NCBI GenBank assembly: GCA_965370045.1
Contig: CBDUSI010000109.1
Coordinates: forward strand, 1-15,233
Source of the DNA: CAZONU01 sp965370045
Lineage (GTDB): Bacteria > Planctomycetota > SZUA-567 > JAKLDR01
Direction of reading: 5' to 3'
DNA length: 15,233 nt
Shown piece by piece: positions 1 through 5,588 of the stretch. The position numbers and the translations under genes are program-made. How positions within the stretch are numbered: position 1 is the first letter of the stretch; every line of letters begins with the position of its first letter. The notes beneath the pieces were generated by a model. It was not told where the DNA came from. It ran no database searches and worked only from the letters and a program-made list of their open reading frames with translations.

Positions 1-108
1 CGTTCTCGGGATTCGCACGATGCCAGAGGCATCGCACTCACCCTCGGGCCTCGCAGCGCTGGGCGAGCGCCCGCCGTCACGGCGCTCCATTTTTCAACGG
101 CCTGCTAG
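1..108 (-). repeat. Dispersed structured repeat, left copy
   Basis: This segment matches 15107-15213 in inverted orientation with about 8 mismatches and one 1-base gap. The inner end (95-108, CAACGGCCTGCTAG) is identical in both copies, and its complement recurs alone at 6396-6409. The outer 35 bases are also identical. It contains a 7-bp hairpin (18-34, CGATGCC-AGA-GGCATCG) and a second inverted repeat at 72-84 (CGCCGT-C-ACGGCG). Strand is given with CTAGCAGG as the 5' end. The window starts inside the element, so its outer boundary is not seen. It could be the end of a multicopy insertion sequence, a MITE-like or REP-like element, or a dispersed RNA element; no transposase is visible. Confidence 0.85.
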
Positions 109-138
109 CCGGAGCGCCTCCGGGCACGTTTCCCGCCC

Positions 139-1062
139 ATGAACCCTCACGACGGCGATAAACCTCGCAAGCCACGCCGGCGTCGCGTGCCCTCAAGCCG
201 CCATCCCGCGGTGGGCCGCCAGGCCCCGCCGGTGCTCCTGGTGCTCGCCGACGAGGGCCGGCGCGAGACGCTGGCCGATTTTCTCGCCGCCGCGAATTAC
301 GACGTTCACGCCGTCGGCCCGCCGGCCGACGGACTCAAGCGCGTTGAGGGCACGGAGTTCGTCGCGACCGTCACCGACCTCTACGCCTCGGGGACCAGCG
401 GCGTGCACCTGGCCCGGGAAATCGAGCGGCGTTCGCCCGACACGGAGGTGATCCTTCTGGCCGACATCTCATGCGACTGCGCGCGCGGGAAGTGCGCGGC
501 CGCCGGCGCGCTCGCCGTGCTGGAGCGCCCTTTCAATCCCGCGCTGCTGGTGGACCTCCTGGCCCAGGCCGCCTCGGTGGGCCGCCGCCGGCGGCTGTCA
601 CGGGCCTCGGAGTATCTGCCGGGGGACCCCCCTCCCGGGCCGCATCGCGCCCTGGTTATCGAGGTCGACGACGACCTGCGCGCACTGCTGCTCGAGGTCA
701 TCAGCGGACACGGTCTGGAAGCGGAGACCGCCGCGCACGCCGATGAGGGGCTCGAACGCCTCGCCGGCGAGTTCTTCGAGTTGGTCTCCACCGATTTGTG
801 GACCGGCCAGTCATACGCGGCCGACGCCCTGCACCAGATAAGACACGTCGAGCCCGACGCCGAGCTGATAGTGGTCAGCGGCACCGCCGACCCGGAGATC
901 CTCGCTGAGGCCCGCCGGTCGGGCGCCGCGGCCTGCCTCACCAAGCCTTTCAAACTCGCGCAAGTGCGCGAGAGCCTGGACGCACTGGACCTCGACGCGG
1001 TCAACCTCCGCCGGCAGCAGCGCGAAGCCGAAAGGCGAGCGCGCCTGAAGGACCCCCAATAA
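139..1062 (+). CDS. Tandem receiver-domain (REC-REC) response regulator without output domain
   Basis: The 307-residue protein has a basic, Arg-rich N-terminus (1-30) followed by two CheY-like receiver domains. The first (about 31-145) has an acidic D38-E39 pocket and D80 as phosphoacceptor, but R130 replaces the usual switch Lys in LERPF, so its phosphorylation chemistry may be altered. The second (about 170-285) is canonical: D177-D179, phosphoacceptor D219, S247/T249 and K269 in LTKPF. No DNA-binding, kinase or cyclase domain follows, only a short charged tail, so it probably acts by protein contact or phosphotransfer. No partner histidine kinase is in the window. The start is uncertain because no good ribosome-binding site precedes it; the dispersed repeat ends only 30 bases upstream. 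It converges with rpmA. Confidence 0.85.
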   Translation: MNPHDGDKPRKPRRRRVPSSRHPAVGRQAPPVLLVLADEGRRETLADFLAAANYDVHAVGPPADGLKRVEGTEFVATVTDLYASGTSGVHLAREIERRSPDTEVILLADISCDCARGKCAAAGALAVLERPFNPALLVDLLAQAASVGRRRRLSRASEYLPGDPPPGPHRALVIEVDDDLRALLLEVISGHGLEAETAAHADEGLERLAGEFFELVSTDLWTGQSYAADALHQIRHVEPDAELIVVSGTADPEILAEARRSGAAACLTKPFKLAQVRESLDALDLDAVNLRRQQREAERRARLKDPQ

Positions 1063-1065
1063 GAA

Positions 1066-1090
1066 CCCGGACCGGCGTAACCGGTCCGGG
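1066..1090 (-). terminator. Hairpin terminator between convergent genes
   Basis: A perfect 10-bp stem (CCCGGACCGG / CCGGTCCGGG) with a 5-base loop lies between the convergent receiver gene and rpmA. Read on the minus strand it is followed by TTCTTATT, which fits an intrinsic terminator for rpmA. On the plus strand the hairpin comes right after the stop codon, but the following bases are not T-rich. Confidence 0.7.
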
Positions 1091-1117
1091 CGATTGACTG
1101 CGACTCTTTGGCGGCGG

Positions 1118-1360
1118 CTAGGCGACGGGCGCCACGTTGACCACCCGGTTCTTGACCGACACCTTCCCGGGCTTCAGCGCGAAGATAGTGTAGTCCCGGC
1201 CCAGGCCCACGTTGACCCCGGGCTTGAACTTGGTCCCGCACTGCCGGATTATGATCGCTCCGGCCTTGACGACCTGGCCGTCGCCGACCTTGATGCCGCG
1301 GTATTTGGGCTTGGAGTCGCGACCGTTCCTGGTCGAGCCCTGTCCTGCCTTGTGTGCCAT
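1118..1360 (-). CDS. rpmA: 50S ribosomal protein L27 (bL27)
   Basis: The 80-residue protein begins MAHKAGQGSTRNGRDS, the conserved L27 N-terminus that reaches the peptidyl-transferase centre, and continues with PKYRGIKVGDGQ and a GTKFKPG segment. I chose the start at 1360, not the longer in-frame ATG at 1393, because of the family N-terminus and a strong purine-rich site (GAGAGGAAGAAGC) just upstream. There is no cleavable N-terminal extension of the Firmicutes kind. A Cys replaces the usual Arg of the QRGTKF motif. Genes for L21 (rplU) and Obg, its usual neighbours, are absent: upstream there is a consensus promoter and then an intergenic island. It is expressed alone from that promoter and ends at the hairpin before the convergent gene. 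Confidence 0.97.
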   Translation of the reverse strand: MAHKAGQGSTRNGRDSKPKYRGIKVGDGQVVKAGAIIIRQCGTKFKPGVNVGLGRDYTIFALKPGKVSVKNRVVNVAPVA

Positions 1361-1396
1361 GCTTCTTCCTCTCGACTGTGTGCCCTGAAGCAAACA

Positions 1397-1424
1397 ATTA
1401 TACGGAAGAGGGCGCTCTTGTCAA
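1397..1424 (-). promoter_or_regulatory. Consensus sigma-70 promoter of rpmA
   Basis: On the minus strand there is a perfect TTGACA (1419-1424), a 16-base spacer and a perfect TATAAT (1397-1402). Transcription would start near 1390, giving a leader of about 30 bases before the L27 start. The spacer contains an inverted repeat, AAGAG-GGCG-CTCTT on the plus strand (1406-1419), touching the -35 box. Confidence 0.85.
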
Positions 1425-1749
1425 CCTCTTCGGCCGTGGGCCTGCACGCAGGGGATGCGAAACCTCTTCTCCAGCAACTCCTTAATCGGTAACCGCCCCT
1501 GGATTGCTTAGGTCAAGAAGGCCTATCAAGGTATTGCCGTGAATTGGCCTGCGGTGGTTGGGCCTACTTCGATGCGCAGCGCATGGCAGCAGAACTGGAT
1601 ACGCTGAGGATTGCAAATGGCTTCCGCGCTGACTAAAATGGTTCCCGGCCGACAAAGCGATGCGTGGTCGCTACCGAAGCCATGAAAAGGGGAGCTTGGT
1701 AGAATCATTGGTAGGGGCAAAGAGATGAAGTCTGTCGCGGGGAGTATGG
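1425..1749. other. Lower-GC intergenic region upstream of the small zinc-knuckle gene
   Basis: No confident gene is seen here. Base composition drops compared with both flanks and stays low through the following gene. It holds an open frame from 1493 to 1636 (plus strand, 47 codons, no ATG near its start), whose last 17 codons follow an ATG at 1583. This could be the 3' remnant of a lost gene or chance. GTTGGGC at 1557-1563 is the only GTTRRRY core between rpmA and the next gene, and is a possible left edge of an integron-type cassette. A promoter-like pair lies at 1611-1639. Confidence 0.5.
1611..1639 (+). promoter_or_regulatory. Promoter-like pair upstream of the zinc-knuckle gene
   Basis: TTGCAA (1611-1616), a 17-base spacer and TAAAAT (1634-1639) match the sigma-70 consensus at 4/6 and 5/6 with ideal spacing. 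Transcription would start about 100 bases before the gene. If the cassette reading is right, the promoter lies inside the cassette, so the gene would not depend on an integron Pc promoter. Confidence 0.45.
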
Positions 1750-2016
1750 ATGAACGAACGTGAACTGAAAGAACATGAGACATCCATGCGACGGTTGGAG
1801 AATATGGGGAAGTACCTATGTCCGAAGTGCGGGCACCATGGCAAAGCCAAGACTCGGGGAGGCAAAGGCTTCAGTGCAGCTTTCTATGCTTCCATCGTCG
1901 TCCCCATCTTCAGTTGGCTGTTGCCATACCTGTCCGAAGGTGATGAGGTCTGTGCCAAATGTGGAGCCAAGCTTTCCTCGGACGACTACTCGGCAGGAAT
2001 GAACTACACTCCATAG
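1750..2016 (+). CDS. Small zinc-knuckle protein with central hydrophobic segment (LITAF-like layout)
   Basis: The 88-residue protein has a charged helical N-terminus (1-20), a C24-P-K-C27-G knuckle, a hydrophobic stretch at about 41-61 and a second knuckle C68-A-K-C71-G-A-K. Two CxxC pairs separated by a hydrophobic, probably membrane-inserting helix is the layout of LITAF-type zinc domains, although the second pair lacks the HxCPxC form. Alternatively it is a zinc-ribbon protein with a membrane hairpin. GGAG at 1741-1744 supports the start. The gene stands alone in a lower-GC island, lacks the strong GC3 bias of its neighbours, and is followed directly by an attC-like site, all of which suggest horizontal acquisition. 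Function unknown. Confidence 0.75.
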   Translation: MNERELKEHETSMRRLENMGKYLCPKCGHHGKAKTRGGKGFSAAFYASIVVPIFSWLLPYLSEGDEVCAKCGAKLSSDDYSAGMNYTP

Positions 2017-2032
2017 ATTAAGGGATAGAACA

Positions 2033-2096
2033 TGCCCCAACAAGACAAATGCAGCGTACGCGGAATGCCGCGCCGCTGATTTGCGCCGTTGGGGCA
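2033..2096 (+). other. attC-like recombination site
   Basis: Outer arms TGCCCCAAC (2033-2041) and GTTGGGGCA (2088-2096) are perfectly complementary over 9 bp and contain near-consensus R boxes: CCCCAAC for RYYYAAC and GTTGGGG for GTTRRRY, each 6/7. Inside are two equal 5-base unpaired spacers (AAGAC, GCGCC). Next come inner arms AAATGCAGCG (2047-2056) and CGCTGATTT (2074-2082), which pair fully except for one extrahelical base, G2051, in the left arm. A terminal segment of 17 bases can itself form CGCGG-AATG-CCGCG. R-spacer-L with a bulge in the left arm is the attC fold and gives a polarity matching the upstream gene. Deviations: the last R-box base is off-consensus, only one extrahelical base is evident, and it is a top-strand G where C is usual. 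Confidence 0.55.
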
Positions 2097-2115
2097 ATCC
2101 GGGGCAATCCGGGGG
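2091..2115 (+). repeat. Tandem 10-bp repeat
   Basis: GGGGCAATCC occurs twice in direct succession (2091-2100, 2101-2110), followed by GGGGG, giving two and a half units. The first unit overlaps the right outer arm of the attC-like site. Replication slippage next to the structured site could explain it. Confidence 0.8.
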
Positions 2116-2176
2116 CGGTTACCGATTTGTGCGGGCACCAGCTGCCTCCTTCCGGGGCGGAATCCGGATTGGGCGC

Positions 2177-2887
2177 TCACTCCCCCGGCCGCTCGTAGGC
2201 CTTGGGCCGCCGGCCGATGACCACCTTTACCTCCATCTTCACGTTGTTGCGATAGAGCACCATCTTGGATTTCGTGCCCGGCCAGGTACGGCCCACTACC
2301 TCTGTCAAGTTGGCCGAGTCCTTTATCACCTGGCCGTCCAGGGAGTACACGAAGTCGCCGACGACCAGCTTGGCGTCCGCCGCCGGCGTCCCGGCGAGCA
2401 CCCGGACGGTCATTGCCCCGGCGCCCTCGGGCAGCTTGCGGCCTTTGCGATCACGCGCGTCCGGGTCGCGAATCTCCACGCCCAGCCAGCCGACCCCCAC
2501 CACCTCCTTGAGAATCGCCTTGGCGCGGATGGACACTTCCAGGTCCTTGCTCCCCGACGCCGTCATCAGCGCGGGGGCCGCCGGCTTGCCAATCGCCGTG
2601 AGACGCTTCTCGGCGGACACGCGCACGCTGTACTTCTCGTCGCCGAGCTGCTTGATAAGCCCGGCGATCTCGGCGCGCAGCTTCCGCTGCTTCTCTTTCT
2701 CTCTTTCCTTTTCCTTGGCGTCCTTATCCTTGTCTTTATCCTTGGGCTTGGGTTTGGGCTTGGGTTTTTCAGACGCGCCGGCTTTCGGGGCCGGATCACC
2801 CGTCTCTACTAAGGGCTTTTCGCCGGCGCGAGCCCATCCGGCGCACAGCATCCCGGCCAACAGGGAAGCAATCAGTGGCTTAACCAT
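2177..2887 (-). CDS. Exported PDZ protein with HEAT-like module and Lys-rich linker
   Basis: The 236-residue protein starts with a signal peptide (MVKPLIASLLAGMLCAGWARA, cleavage near 21). I prefer this Met over an in-frame one at 2971 because it starts the signal sequence. A low-complexity linker of PK, DK and EK repeats (40-70) follows, then a HEAT-like module (74-130: Y86-S-V-R ... D115-L-E-V ... IL) and a C-terminal PDZ domain (133-226: WLGVEI, GTPAADA, VVGDFVYSLDGQ). PDZ domains of this type bind peptide C-termini in periplasmic proteases, but no protease domain is present, so it may be an adaptor or scaffold. The same HEAT-like module occurs in the exported protein at 7925-8884. No strong ribosome-binding site is seen; CTTAAC-N6-GTTAAG lies just upstream. 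Function unknown. Confidence 0.85.
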   Translation of the reverse strand: MVKPLIASLLAGMLCAGWARAGEKPLVETGDPAPKAGASEKPKPKPKPKDKDKDKDAKEKEREKEKQRKLRAEIAGLIKQLGDEKYSVRVSAEKRLTAIGKPAAPALMTASGSKDLEVSIRAKAILKEVVGVGWLGVEIRDPDARDRKGRKLPEGAGAMTVRVLAGTPAADAKLVVGDFVYSLDGQVIKDSANLTEVVGRTWPGTKSKMVLYRNNVKMEVKVVIGRRPKAYERPGE

Positions 2888-2892
2888 GTGCG

Positions 2893-2914
2893 AACTTAAC
2901 CGAGTAGTTAAGTA
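2893..2914 (-). promoter_or_regulatory. Inverted repeat upstream of the PDZ protein gene
   Basis: CTTAAC-CGAGTA-GTTAAG lies a few bases before the start codon of the PDZ protein, in its leader. It could be an operator or a leader hairpin masking the ribosome-binding region. No clear promoter hexamers were found in the 115 bases upstream. Confidence 0.3.
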
Positions 2915-3002
2915 GAGGGTCACAGTGGGGCCGCCTCCTGACTTGCACAAGGATAGCCCGCGGCTTAACATCTGTCCAGAGGGGACCGGAAACGTGCTGA
3001 GA

Positions 3003-3188
3003 TCAGGCTCGAACGTCGATATGCTGGCCCAGGTTCGTGGTCATCATTTCCATGGTCTTGAGGATGAGATCGAGCACCGCGGACTGCTGCGCGTTGGACA
3101 TCTTCAGCGTGCGAATGGCCACTTCGGCCTCCACGCGGGCCTGCTGCATTCCGGTAGCCATTGCGGCGATAGAACTGATTTGGCTCAT
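3003..3188 (-). CDS. YjfB-family putative motility protein
   Basis: The 61-residue protein MSQISSIAAMATGMQQARVE... ends in NLGQHIDVRA. The opening S-x-A-M-x-x-x-Q-x-x-x-x-x-E-V-A pattern, the central K-x-x-x-x-Q-Q-x-A-V-L-D-L stretch and the terminal N-L-G-x-x-I-D-V match the YjfB family of small putative motility proteins. It is all helical with no signal peptide. The start at 3188 is set by a strong GGGAGGTG site seven bases upstream; a longer in-frame version would read through that site and through the promoter. It is divergent from the FliK-like gene and has a sigma-28-like promoter, which agrees with a role in the flagellar regulon. The biochemical role of the family is unknown to me. 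Confidence 0.8.
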   Translation of the reverse strand: MSQISSIAAMATGMQQARVEAEVAIRTLKMSNAQQSAVLDLILKTMEMMTTNLGQHIDVRA

Positions 3189-3226
3189 GACCGCACCTCC
3201 CGGGGAAGAGACCGCTCCCCCCATCC

Positions 3227-3253
3227 CCATCGGTCGGTCTTGAGCAGGATTTA
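3227..3253 (-). promoter_or_regulatory. Sigma-28 (FliA)-type promoter of the YjfB-like gene
   Basis: On the minus strand TAAATCCT (3246-3253) is followed after exactly 11 bases by ACCGATGG (3227-3234). The enterobacterial sigma-28 consensus is TAAAGTTT-N11-GCCGATAA; the match keeps TAAA, the spacing and the CCGAT core. The predicted start lies about 30 bases before the gene, leaving room for its GGGAGGTG ribosome-binding site. Confidence 0.5.
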
Positions 3254-3261
3254 GGCCTAAA
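3250..3261. promoter_or_regulatory. Perfect 12-bp palindrome at the fliK-like start
   Basis: TTTAGGCCTAAA ends on the base before the ATG at 3262 and overlaps the -35 element of the divergent YjfB promoter. It could be an operator coordinating the two divergent genes. Its AGG (3253-3255) is also the only ribosome-binding candidate for the FliK-like gene. Confidence 0.4.
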
Positions 3262-5271
3262 ATGCCGGATATTCCGCCCAACCTCCCCGGCGAAGCCGCC
3301 CTGGCCCTCAACCGCCAGGGGCTGCCGACCGAGCTGCTCAACACCCTCAAGCCGGGAGAAAGCCTCTCCGCCCGGGTTATCAGGGAGATCGCGCCCGGAC
3401 GCTATCTGCTCAATATTGGCGGCTCGCAAGTGACTGCGGACAGCAGACTTACTCTATCCGCCGGCGAACGGCTCAGTCTCGCCCTCAGGGACTCTGGAAC
3501 CCGGCTGCTGCTGGATCTGGTGCTGCCGACCAAGACCCCAGCCCGCCTCGCTCAGCCGGCCCAGCCAACGCAGCCGTCCGCTCCCGTGGCCGCCGGACCC
3601 GCTCAGGAGCCAGCCTCGCCTTCGGTCGCCGCGCGCGCCGTCCAGGTCGAAACCCAGGCGGCGCTGGCCCGCTCCGCGCCGCTGGGCGAGACCCTTATTG
3701 AGGCCCGCCGCGCGCTGAACGGCTCGCCGGCCGCCGCCCCGCGCGAAGCGCCCTCCCCCGCCCCGCCGCCTTCCAGCGCCGGAACCAGCACGGCTCCCCG
3801 GCAGAGCCCATTGCCCGCCGCCGCCCCAGCGCCAGCCCCTGCCGCCGGACCTTCCGCGCAAGCGGCACCCTCGCCGTCCCCAACAGGCACGCCGGCTCAG
3901 GCCGGACCGGTGACCGCTGACACCGTTCGAGCCGCCCCGCCCGCGGCCACGGCCCCGCAGACCGCGCCTCCCCCGTCCACGCCCCCACCCGCGTCGGCAC
4001 CCGCGTCGGTTCTCGCGCCCGCGCCCGCACCTGCGTCGGTTCCGGCACCCAGCGCACCTTTATCGCCAGCCCAACCCGTCGCGCCCGATCAACCCCCGGT
4101 GTCCGCGACGCCGGCTCCTCCGCTGCCCGAAGCCGCCACCTCCGCCGCGCCTCCGCCAGCGCTGGCTCCCGCATTGGCCCCCGCTCTGGCATCCGCGCTG
4201 ACGCCCGCGCTGACGCCCGCCGAGCTCTCTCCCCAGATCGCCGAGCTTCTCCGCGCGCTGACGCTTGCATTTCCCGAGCTGGCCGGCCCGGCCCTCGAGG
4301 CTCCGCCAGCCACGCCCGGCGCGGTCCCTACCCCGCCGCCGGAAACGCCTGCCGCCGCGCAGCTGGCCGCGCTGGTCGCCGCCGCGCCGGACAGGATCGC
4401 CCAGCTCCTGGCCCTCGTCGAGGCCCGCAGCGCAGCGGTCCTCGCCCAGCTGCCCGGGGCGATTGAACTCGACGTGCTGGTCGCCGCCCTCGACCGCCTG
4501 CCGCCACCGCCCGCACCGGGGATGGCATTGCCCGGCGCCGCTCCCGCGGCCCCTCCTCCCGGCGAGGCGGCCGCCGCTCAGCAGCTCGACCAGCTTCTCG
4601 ACCGGCTGCTGGCCGCCCTCTCCCGGCCCCAGGCCAAAGGCCCCGACGGCCGCCCCCAGCTGCCCGCGGAGCTCCGCGCCGAGCTGGAGTCGCTGGGCGC
4701 GCGGGAGCGCGGCGCGCTCGGGCAGCTGGCCGCGGCTCGCGAGGGCGCGCTGGTCCAAAGCTCTCCCCGCCTGGCCGCCTTGGGACGCGCCCACCAACAT
4801 CTGTTGAATGCCGCGGCGCGCACCGGTCTCGGTCGGCTGGGCAGCATGGCCACTTCGCAGCCCGGCGCCACTTTCACGTATGTCGAGATCCCCACCTCCT
4901 GCGGCGGCGAGCAGGCCACCGCGCGCCTGCGAGTGATGGTCAAGGGCGACGGTCGCGGCGGCGGCGGCGAGGGCAAGCCTGCTCACTCCGGACCGGTGCG
5001 GGCCATCCTGGACCTCTCATTGTCGGCGCTCGGCGACGTCTGGACCGAGTTGGTGCTCAGCGGCCAGAACCTGGCCGTGCGCCTGGAGCTTCCCGACGCG
5101 GAGCGCCGCGACTTCGTGATCCCCGAACTGCCCGCCCTTGCGGAACGCCTGGCCGCCCGCGGCCTGGAAGCCGAGGTCACCGCCGAGGCCCGCAAGCCGG
5201 CCGCAGCCGGCCTGGCCGCGGAGCTCTGGCCCGAGAACCTGGACAGCGGGGGGCTGGACCTGTGGGCATAG
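3262..5271 (+). CDS. FliK-like flagellar hook-length control protein
   Basis: The 669-residue protein has three parts. The N-terminal domain (about 20-90, LKPGESLSARVIREIAPGRY, then a glycine-containing beta stretch and LSAGERLSLAL) resembles the start of FliK/YlqG-type proteins. A long Pro/Ala-rich low-complexity region runs from about 92 to 350, with short repeats such as PAPAPASVPAP and ALAPALAPALASAL. The C-terminal domain (about 537-650) contains AILDLSLSALGDVWTELVLS and RLAARGLEAEV, similar to the Flg_hook domain of FliK that contacts the export switch FlhB. An extended Pro-rich middle fits the molecular-ruler role. It heads the rightward operon: its stop overlaps the GTG of the FlhB-type gene by 10 bases. 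Assignment rests on domain layout and partner gene, not on high identity. Confidence 0.72.
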   Translation: MPDIPPNLPGEAALALNRQGLPTELLNTLKPGESLSARVIREIAPGRYLLNIGGSQVTADSRLTLSAGERLSLALRDSGTRLLLDLVLPTKTPARLAQPAQPTQPSAPVAAGPAQEPASPSVAARAVQVETQAALARSAPLGETLIEARRALNGSPAAAPREAPSPAPPPSSAGTSTAPRQSPLPAAAPAPAPAAGPSAQAAPSPSPTGTPAQAGPVTADTVRAAPPAATAPQTAPPPSTPPPASAPASVLAPAPAPASVPAPSAPLSPAQPVAPDQPPVSATPAPPLPEAATSAAPPPALAPALAPALASALTPALTPAELSPQIAELLRALTLAFPELAGPALEAPPATPGAVPTPPPETPAAAQLAALVAAAPDRIAQLLALVEARSAAVLAQLPGAIELDVLVAALDRLPPPPAPGMALPGAAPAAPPPGEAAAAQQLDQLLDRLLAALSRPQAKGPDGRPQLPAELRAELESLGARERGALGQLAAAREGALVQSSPRLAALGRAHQHLLNAAARTGLGRLGSMATSQPGATFTYVEIPTSCGGEQATARLRVMVKGDGRGGGGEGKPAHSGPVRAILDLSLSALGDVWTELVLSGQNLAVRLELPDAERRDFVIPELPALAERLAARGLEAEVTAEARKPAAAGLAAELWPENLDSGGLDLWA

Positions 5272-5588
5272 ACTTCGACGCCCTCCCCGCCTGGCTGCGA
5301 CCGCAGCGCAAGGTGCCCCGCCAACTGGCGGTGGCCCTGGGCTACCGGCCGGGAGAGAACCGCGCGCCCGCGGTCCTGGCCCGCGGCTGGGGGCTGCTCG
5401 CCGAGAACATCCTGGAAACCGCCCGCGAGCACGGCGTGCCCGTCCGCGAGGACGCCGACCTCGCCGAGGTGCTGTCCCGCCTGGACGTCGGCGCCGAGGT
5501 GCCCGACGAACTCTACGAGGCCATCGCCGAGCTGCTGGCCTTCCTCTACCGAATAAACTCCGGACTGCGCATGGCGGGCCGTGGCTGA
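5262..5588 (+). CDS. Free-standing FlhB C-terminal domain protein (YlqH/FhlX-like export switch homologue)
   Basis: The 108-residue protein matches the cytoplasmic domain of FlhB/YscU: QLAVALGYRPGENRAPAVLARG, then LLAENILETAREHGVPVRED, LAEVLSRLDVGAEVP and ELYEAIAELLAFLYRIN. The NPTH autocleavage motif of true FlhB is absent, and so are the four TM helices. Such soluble homologues (for example B. subtilis YlqH, found beside the FliK-like YlqG) can resemble the processed FlhB C-fragment. Here too it directly follows a FliK-like gene, overlapping it by 10 bases, and overlaps the comF start by 8, so translation is probably coupled. The GTG start at 5262 is supported by a G-rich site upstream. It probably modulates substrate choice in flagellar type III export; this role is inferred. 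Confidence 0.85.
   Translation: MGIDFDALPAWLRPQRKVPRQLAVALGYRPGENRAPAVLARGWGLLAENILETAREHGVPVREDADLAEVLSRLDVGAEVPDELYEAIAELLAFLYRINSGLRMAGRG

Larger units (their letters stand above)
1558..2088 (+). mobile_element. Candidate lone integron-type gene cassette
   Basis: The unit comprises a promoter-like pair, a single small gene (1750-2016) and, 16 bases after the stop codon, an attC-like site in the orientation expected for a cassette. The left edge is inferred from the only GTTRRRY core upstream (G^TTGGGC, cut between 1557 and 1558). The right edge is the equivalent point in the attC-like site (G2088^TTGGGG). Composition is about 54% G+C over 1801-1920 against about 70% around it, as is common for cassettes in GC-rich hosts. 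No integrase gene and no second attC site are in the window, so this would be an isolated cassette. The left edge is the weakest part of the claim. Confidence 0.42.

Noticed and set aside
1512..1563. A second attC site ending at GTTGGGC (1557-1563)
   Set aside because: AGGCC/GGCCT arms occur upstream, but no RYYYAAC partner complementary to GTTGGGC is found at the right distance, so I keep it only as a possible left edge.
1493..1636. Open frame of 47 codons with gene-like composition
   Set aside because: No ATG near its start, very short, and it crosses the proposed cassette edge; kept only as a possible remnant.
1526..1783. Minus-strand 85-codon frame in the low-GC island
   Set aside because: It overlaps the start and promoter of the zinc-knuckle gene in antisense, has no ribosome-binding site and no domain.
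2091..2115. CRISPR-like array
   Set aside because: Only two and a half 10-bp tandem units with no spacers and no cas genes.
3900..4230. Short repeats coding PAPAPAS and ALAPALA considered as a DNA repeat array
   Set aside because: They are imperfect and in frame, best explained as low-complexity linker in the FliK-like protein.
3454..4986. Several long minus-strand and alternate-frame open frames across the FliK-like gene
   Set aside because: They are shadows of the GC-rich, Pro/Ala-coding strand: Arg/Gly-rich, no starts with ribosome-binding sites and no domains.
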